From Parachlorella kessleri (Eukaryota; Chlorophyta; Trebouxiophyceae; Chlorellales; Chlorellaceae): DNA of 55,626 nt. Position 1 is the first letter of the stretch; each line of letters starts with the position of its first letter. The position numbers and the translations under genes were made by a program. The DNA lies in the NCBI GenBank assembly GCA_001598975.1, contig BBXU01001283.1:1-55626 (forward strand). The letters run 5' to 3'. This document shows positions 50,264-55,626 of the stretch, in pieces. The notes under the pieces were generated by a model. That model saw only the letters and a list, made by a program, of their open reading frames with translations, had not been told where the DNA came from and made no database searches.

Positions 50264-53222
50264 CTACTGGATGCCAGCCCACCTTGCCATGTCAATGAAG
50301 TTCTCACCTCCAATTACATTATTGACAAATCGGATGGCCAAGGTGGTGCCATATGCCACCTGCACGCATGCACTCTGTAGGGTAGGGCAGCGCTATGTAA
50401 GACTGGAAACGCACAAACCCGCCTAGCCAATAGAGCCTCTGGCTGAACTGGCTGCCGGTGTGTCCGGCCAGTGCGAGCTGGACAGCACCTCACGCTGGAG
50501 GCGGCCATCAACACCATGCACCAGGCATAGATGCTGCACGTGCTGACCACAGATGCCTACCGTGCTTACGCCCAGCGCCCCCGTTTACAGCCCAGCTGGG
50601 ACCCAGCAGCTGTCCGCTCCAGCCCTTGCAGCAAAGACGCTGCCCGCTCCTCTCCCCAGCCCACCACCCACCTGCGGGATGTTCCTGGCAATGGTCATGT
50701 CCACTATCCGCTCCAGGCCGGCCACAACCTGGTAGCGCGTGTTGCTGGACACGCCCATGAACAGCCCCCACACCAGCGCTGTGCGGAAGAGCGGCGGGAT
50801 GGGCACGTCATGCTCGCTGGCGCCGCCGTGCTGCCGCCGCAGGTGCATGATGCCGTTGGCCACGCCCTGGCCGCAATGCAAAGGTACTCCACCAGTGAGA
50901 TGATGCTCATTGGTTGGGCCTCCACTGTGCCTTGGCCAAAGCCAAACAGCCAAGCGGTTTGACTCAAGTGCAAGGATCCCACACAGCACAACACACAGAC
51001 AGCCTCCTCTTCTGACCTCAACCAGACGTGCAAGCTTGCCTGTGCCACAGCCAATGAGCAAGTTTGCCTCATCATCGCAACATGACACATCCGCAACCAC
51101 AGCCTACCCAGTTACAAGGTCCCATACCTGGCCTGCCAGCCCGCAGAACAATCCGGCTAACGAGTACTCAAGCCCCTTGACGAAATAGCACGCCACGCGG
51201 TCCACGGCACTGTACTTGCGCACGCCTGACTTCTCAAACACCTGGCTGGGCAGCTGCCCCAGCCATTTCCTGATGCCTGCGGGCAGGTTTGCATCGGGAA
51301 CTCGGGATAAGTGCGTCTCCTGCAACTTGTTGGGCACAGTAGTCATACTAGAAGATATGGTTGTAATGCCCCTTGGCCTGCACGGATTTGCACTCTACGG
51401 TTGCCTCACATTGCGCCCGACAACTGCAACATGACCTCCACCCTGCCTCACCACTTTTTCCAATGCGCCCAGAAGCCATGCCAGCAGTCTTATGAACCTA
51501 CCAGCCAGTTCACAGTACCAACCATGCCGATCACCCGGGCCAGCAAATACTTTACAAACCTTGCATATCAATGCACACTGCACTCAGCCGCCTATAACTG
51601 ACTGCTGCAACCACCAGCGACACCAGGCCTGCTGACCTTTTGGGAGATATCCCTAGAGGCCCACCCTCCCACTCAGACATGACGCGTACCTGTGGCTGCT
51701 GCTGCCTTGGGGGCTTTGCCAATGACCGCCACTGGGGCAATGAGCGACACCAGGACCACGTCCAGGACCAGGCCCACCACCAGGTCTGACAGGTAAAACT
51801 CAAACTCCGCCCAGAAGTCGTCGCCCCGCTTCCGCAGCTCAGCCACGGTAGCACAGCCTGCATGCAGCGGCCCTTGGAGACTCACTTAAGCTTGATCCTA
51901 GGCTGGACCCACACATAGGGTCTGTCCCATAGGAGGTTTGCGCGGAAGAAGATACAAAATGTGGGGTGCCAGCATTGACCAGCTGCTGAAGCATTCAAAG
52001 GGTTCATTGCAGGCTGCCCATTTGTTAGAGTCGTCAGCCCAGTCGAGTTACGCTCAGCTTATCATCGCATCACCCACGACCACAGCAGGCCTCCTTATGT
52101 ACAAGGCCCTCCACAGCATGACACAGCATCATCTACTGACTGCAGGGCGACGAGGTGCGCTGAGTATTCGGAAGTAATGCCGCTGACCTGGCATTAACGC
52201 GAGCACGCCACATGCAGGTGAACCCCACCCCTCCACCACTCCACCCCGCCAGCACTCGCACTGCTGCCAACCCGTCCCGCACCTGAGTCTATGGCCACCT
52301 CGGCCAGGATCTTGAAGAAAAATAGACGGTCGGCAATGAGCCGGTCACGGAAAGCAGGCAGTGTTCGGACCAGCCAGCCAGTCACGAAATTACCGCCCGC
52401 CAGCGCCAGGTAGGCTTGCAGCACGCCGCGCCGCAGGCCTGTCCCAGCTGCTGCGGTGATGAAGTCCTCCGGCAACGACAACCCTTTGGCTGCTGCCAGC
52501 TCCTTAGCCTGCAGATTTTCGCTGCAGTTCTGTTACTTCCTTTCTTGCAATAGCGCAGCAGGGCCAAAGACGGCAGCTGTCTGGATCGCCAGATGAAAAC
52601 GCAACAAACCTGTGCGCTGCAAACCCGGCGCAGGCAAGGGGAACACGACTCAGCAGCAGAACAAACCTGCTGCAGGTTGAGCAGTGCGTCATCACCCTCG
52701 CCACCCTCGTCTGAACTGCTCTCCCAGCTGCTGCCACCATAGCCGCTGCCCCCGCCGGCCCCAGCGCCGCCACTGCCAATAATTCCACTGTCGCCGCCAC
52801 CAGTGGCAGCCGCTGTGCATACCCAGCTGGGGTCCTGCCGGCCAGCAGCGCGGACAGTAGGGTCCAGCGAAGCAGCGCTGCTTGGTGTGGCAGCAACAAA
52901 AGCCGCTGCCTCGCTGCTAGGGTGGCTCACTCCTGCAAGAGTGCTGCTGCTTGGGGCCGCCTTGGACACCTGGTCGCCGCGCAGCAGGCCCACCACCTGC
53001 ACGCGAAGGCTCCACGCGGCTTCGAGCCACGGCTAGGGTAGCATAACCAGCAGGCGCCCATGGCGGCTTGATACACCGTGCCCTTGCCGCAACGGTCCGA
53101 TGGCTAACGAAGGAGAACCGTCGCAATACCTGGATGGAGCCACGAGCCAGCCGCTGAGGCCTGTTCCTCAAGGGCTGCGGGCCCGAGAGTGCTCCATGCA
53201 GGACTAGTGCAGGTGCCACCAT
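50264..53222 (-). CDS. RETICULATA-related (DUF3411) plastid membrane protein
   Basis: Exons in reading order: 53222-53130, 52996-52667, 52508-52283, 51857-51690, 51276-51128, 50866-50672, 50477-50415, 50359-50264, giving 439 residues. A basic ~30-residue leader and a Ser/Gly-rich segment (to about 140) precede the DUF3411 region: LPEDFITAAAGTGLRRGVLQ, DRLFFFKILAEVAID, EFEFYLSDLVVGLVLDVVL, LFCGLAGQGVANGIM, LVWGLFMGVSSNTRYQVV and the terminal LAIRFVNNVIGGENFIDMAR. Several membrane spans are present. In Arabidopsis this family sits in the chloroplast envelope and affects leaf-vein/mesophyll development and amino-acid metabolism; its transport activity is not settled. The exon 50477-50415 is the least certain and may start further upstream. 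The gene diverges from the BZW-like gene, with only 248 bases between starts. Confidence 0.85.
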
Positions 53223-53470
53223 CGCGACCGATGCCAACTGTGTGGGCGCTGCTTTACTAGGCTAGCGCTGAGCCCGATCCTGCCAATGAGACCCAGGTGA
53301 AGCATGCATTGCCATGGCATGCCATCAAGTTCATCAAGTTGTGCCAAGAAAGGATGAAATGCATGACTGGGGGGCAGGCTAAACCGCGTCTTGCTCGTCG
53401 CCATCAATCTCCGTTTCTGTATTGCAAGTCACCTAGCCATCGCTTGGGCACTCTACGCAGCTTCAAGTGC
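53223..53470. promoter_or_regulatory. Short bidirectional promoter
   Basis: The 248 bases between the divergent starts of the RETICULATA-like and BZW-like genes must hold both promoters or both 5' UTRs. No TATA box is obvious. Confidence 0.45.
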
Positions 53471-55571
53471 ATGAGGTATGTGCGCTGTGGCTGCAACCCC
53501 AGCCAAGCGCTCCACCCACCAACTAACAGTCCTGTGTTTGTTTGCTGCAGTCAAAAAGAAGAGAAGCCCCAGCTTGCGTAAGTGATGGTGGCGTTCGGCT
53601 GCATGCGGATCATGGCTGATCATGTGGGACACACGGTAACAGAAGTTCTGCTATTGCCGTGCAGTGGCGTCCGTCTCAAGACCAGGAAACGTAATATTGT
53701 CGTGCCCCACGACCCTCAGGTGCGGCAGGCTCGACCCTTCAGTGACAGAGGGTGGCACTGCTCAGCAGGGGCGCCTGCACGCAGGGAAACCCAGTCGGGC
53801 CCTCACTGCTCCGTCCTGCCTGCAGTCTTTTGCTGACGCTGTGGTCGATGTAATCGATGACGCCCGAGAGAATGACGAAGTAGAGAAGACGCTCCTGTCC
53901 GCCAACAAGGTGCAGCCGCTGGCGGGAGTCACATGCAGGACTGCATGCAGGGCCAGCCTGCCTAACAGCGCTTTGACACCTGTGGCCGCTTGAAGCTGAA
54001 GCCTTGCAACTAATGTATACCACTGCAGAAGCAGCGACAGCACTTTTCCGTGGCAGTAAGCTCTCTGATGCGCTCCTGCGCGTTGCGTTGCCGGGCTGCC
54101 ACCAGGTAATGCCCAGCTGGCCCAGCTTGTGCCCCGTATCCTCTGCCGGCCGGCCTGCAGGTGCTAGATGGGGCTGAGCTGGACTTTTCCCGCTATGGGG
54201 ACACCCTGTTCGAGGTGTTCTTTGTGGGAGGCCGCTTGGCCAGCGGTGGCACCGTGTCGACGGAGGGCAAGCGCACGCAAACCAACGTAAGTCGGTGCGC
54301 AGGCAGCCCGTCCATCAGGCTGCCACCTGTTCATACTGTCCTGATTAGAACCTATCAGGTTTCCTCTTGCATGTGGTTGTCGCCATGGCACGGCTGGCTG
54401 GTGCTGCTGCCGCCATGGCTGGTTAACCGTGGTGACGGCATTGCAGGTGTCAACACCGCGCACTTTCCCACAAGTAGTGGCAGGGATCGCTGCTCGGGAG
54501 GGCAGCGTGTCTCATGCCTACTATATAACAAGAAATCGCCACTGGCATGCAAAGCCCGTCTGTCCGCAAAGTGCAGGTCCTGGCAGCTGCCGCAACTCGG
54601 GACGGCATTGTGCCATACATCAAGCTCTTCCAGACTATGATCAGGCGTCGCCCCTTCCTGATCAAGGCTCTGGAGAACACGCTGATCAAGCTGATCATGA
54701 GCATGGAGTTCTTTGACGAGGAGGGGCGCAAGAAGATCGCCATCGGTAAGGGGGAGGGCAGTCGCATGTGATAGCATGCGTGTACCGTTGGTACTGCTGT
54801 ATACCACAGACACCAGGGTGCCGTGGGGCACATGAGATCGCGCGATTGTCTGAGCCCTGGACCTCTAGTTTTTGGCTGGGTCTTGGTGTGGCGTGCAGTC
54901 TCTGTGGCGCGAAACCATGTGCCGCTCTTCCGTCCTAGGCCGCCCGGGGATCAGTGGATTCCTCCCACGGATATTCAGATCCTTACAGGCTGAGATTGTG
55001 GAGCCTTCAAAGTGCTCCTACAAAGCCCGTGCTGCAGCCCTTGCGTCAATGACATCCTTCCACAGTTACTCAGATCCCCCTAGGCTGAGATTTTAGGGGT
55101 TAACGTGCCTCCAAAGCGTGTGCTGCAGCCACTAATGTAGTAATAGCAAAAGAAGTAGTAATAGCAAAAGAAGTAGTAATAGCAAAAGAAGTTTGTGCTG
55201 CAGCCCTAGCCCGCATCTTCTCCCTCAAGCTGGGCGTGCTGCCCGACCACGTGCTTCCCGCCATCCTGGTGGACCGGCTGGTCCTCAAGGGAACCGTGCT
55301 GCAATTTGTGACCGCGTTCTTCGCCGACTTTTTGGCCACCGACAGCGTGGAGGTGCGTGCTGGGCATGCTGGGCCGTGCCGCGCTGTGCTGTGCGGAGGT
55401 GGCGCTGCCCACGGGGGGGGCCTTGCGCGTGGAGGAGGGCTGGGGGCGTGGCGGGGCGCGCCGGGGTCAACAACGGAATGTGGACGTGGCGGGCGGTGAA
55501 CTTCCTGACTCGGCCTCTTCAGTGAACCTGGGACCTTACCAGCTGCAGGCGCTGGTGGAGCTGCTGCGCAA
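53471..55571 (+). CDS. eIF5-mimic protein (BZW1/BZW2, 5MP family), partial at right edge
   Basis: Visible exons: 53471-53475, 53551-53577, 53665-53719, 53826-53909, 54161-54286, 54577-54745, 55204-55356, 55523-55571. These are the first ~222 residues, ending in the middle of a Lys codon at a donor (CGCAA|GTGGGC). MSQKEEKPQLA and VRLKTRKRN match the BZW N-terminus. LDFSRYGDTLFEVFFVGGRL and FQTMIRRRPFLIKALE match the HEAT/MIF4G-like part. The C-terminal W2 domain, expected beyond the window, is missing only because of the edge. In animals these proteins compete with eIF5 for eIF2 and eIF3 and tighten start-codon choice. The start exon contributes just five coding bases (ATGAG). Exon 7 ends at GTGC|GTGCTG because the alternative after GTGGAG gives an immediate stop in the next exon. 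Confidence 0.82.
54976..55130 (+). repeat. Degenerate direct repeat of an acceptor region
   Basis: Two copies, about 54976-55040 and 55071-55130, share CAGATCC, AGGCTGAGATT, CAAAG and GTGCTGCAGCC. The end GTGCTGCAGCC recurs a third time at the true acceptor of the exon starting 55204. The copies are decayed and lead to stops if spliced. Confidence 0.65.
55138..55191 (+). repeat. 18-base tandem repeat, three perfect copies
   Basis: TAGTAATAGCAAAAGAAG starts at 55138, 55156 and 55174, just before the acceptor at 55203. It is purine-rich where a pyrimidine tract would be expected. Confidence 0.85.
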
Positions 55572-55626
55572 GTGGGCATGGAAGCCAGCCCCTTGACTCA
55601 AGCTGAGTGTACTATGTACAATGCCC

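Overview
This window is nuclear DNA of a green alga, most likely a chlorophycean (Chlamydomonadales or Sphaeropleales). The genes are split into many short exons by introns of roughly 60-500 bases with GT-AG, and unusually often GC-AG, borders. Coding exons are GC-rich with long Gln/Ala/Gly/Ser tracts. Several products belong to plant or algal families: an AP2 factor, a RETICULATA-like plastid protein, a plastid bestrophin and CCM1/CIA5. All gene models were spliced by eye. In each complete model the exon lengths sum to a multiple of three and the reading frame stays open across every junction, which is the main internal check.

Layout. 0.85-2.4 kb (+): Ubl/SAYSvFN membrane protein. 3.9-7.65 kb (+): CCM1/CIA5-type master regulator of the CO2-concentrating mechanism. 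9.5-13.45 kb (+): bestrophin-like anion channel with a plastid-type leader. 14.7-21.2 kb (+): large Gln/Ala-rich protein with a Tudor/Agenet-like module. 21.9-26.4 kb (+): protein with two GRF zinc fingers and four CCHC knuckles. 26.9-28.9 kb (-): unrecognised 212-residue protein. 29.8-34.2 kb (+): double-AP2 transcription factor. 35.1-37.6 kb (+): small EF-hand protein. 38.5-39.4 kb (+): Ala/Gly-rich membrane protein resembling the IFI6/IFI27 family. 40.3-43.7 kb (+): DUF4485/CEP112-like coiled-coil protein. 44.4-48.7 kb (+): thioredoxin-reductase-like flavoprotein. 50.3-53.2 kb (-): RETICULATA-related (DUF3411) protein. 53.5 kb to the right edge (+): eIF5-mimic protein (BZW/5MP), cut off by the window end.

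The most interesting functional pairing is the CCM1-like regulator followed directly by a bestrophin. In Chlamydomonas, bestrophins BST1-3 are CCM1-linked thylakoid bicarbonate channels, so regulator and effector appear side by side here. Other points of interest are the standalone GRF plus zinc-knuckle protein, a thioredoxin reductase that has lost most of its NADPH-binding HRRxxxR motif, a high share of GC-AG introns (7 of 96 in these models), and repeated tandem duplication of intron-exon acceptor junctions in two genes.

Limits: starts, 5' untranslated exons and a few weak splice sites are inferred. No alignment or RNA evidence was available. Intergenic stretches are mostly unannotatable untranslated or regulatory DNA.
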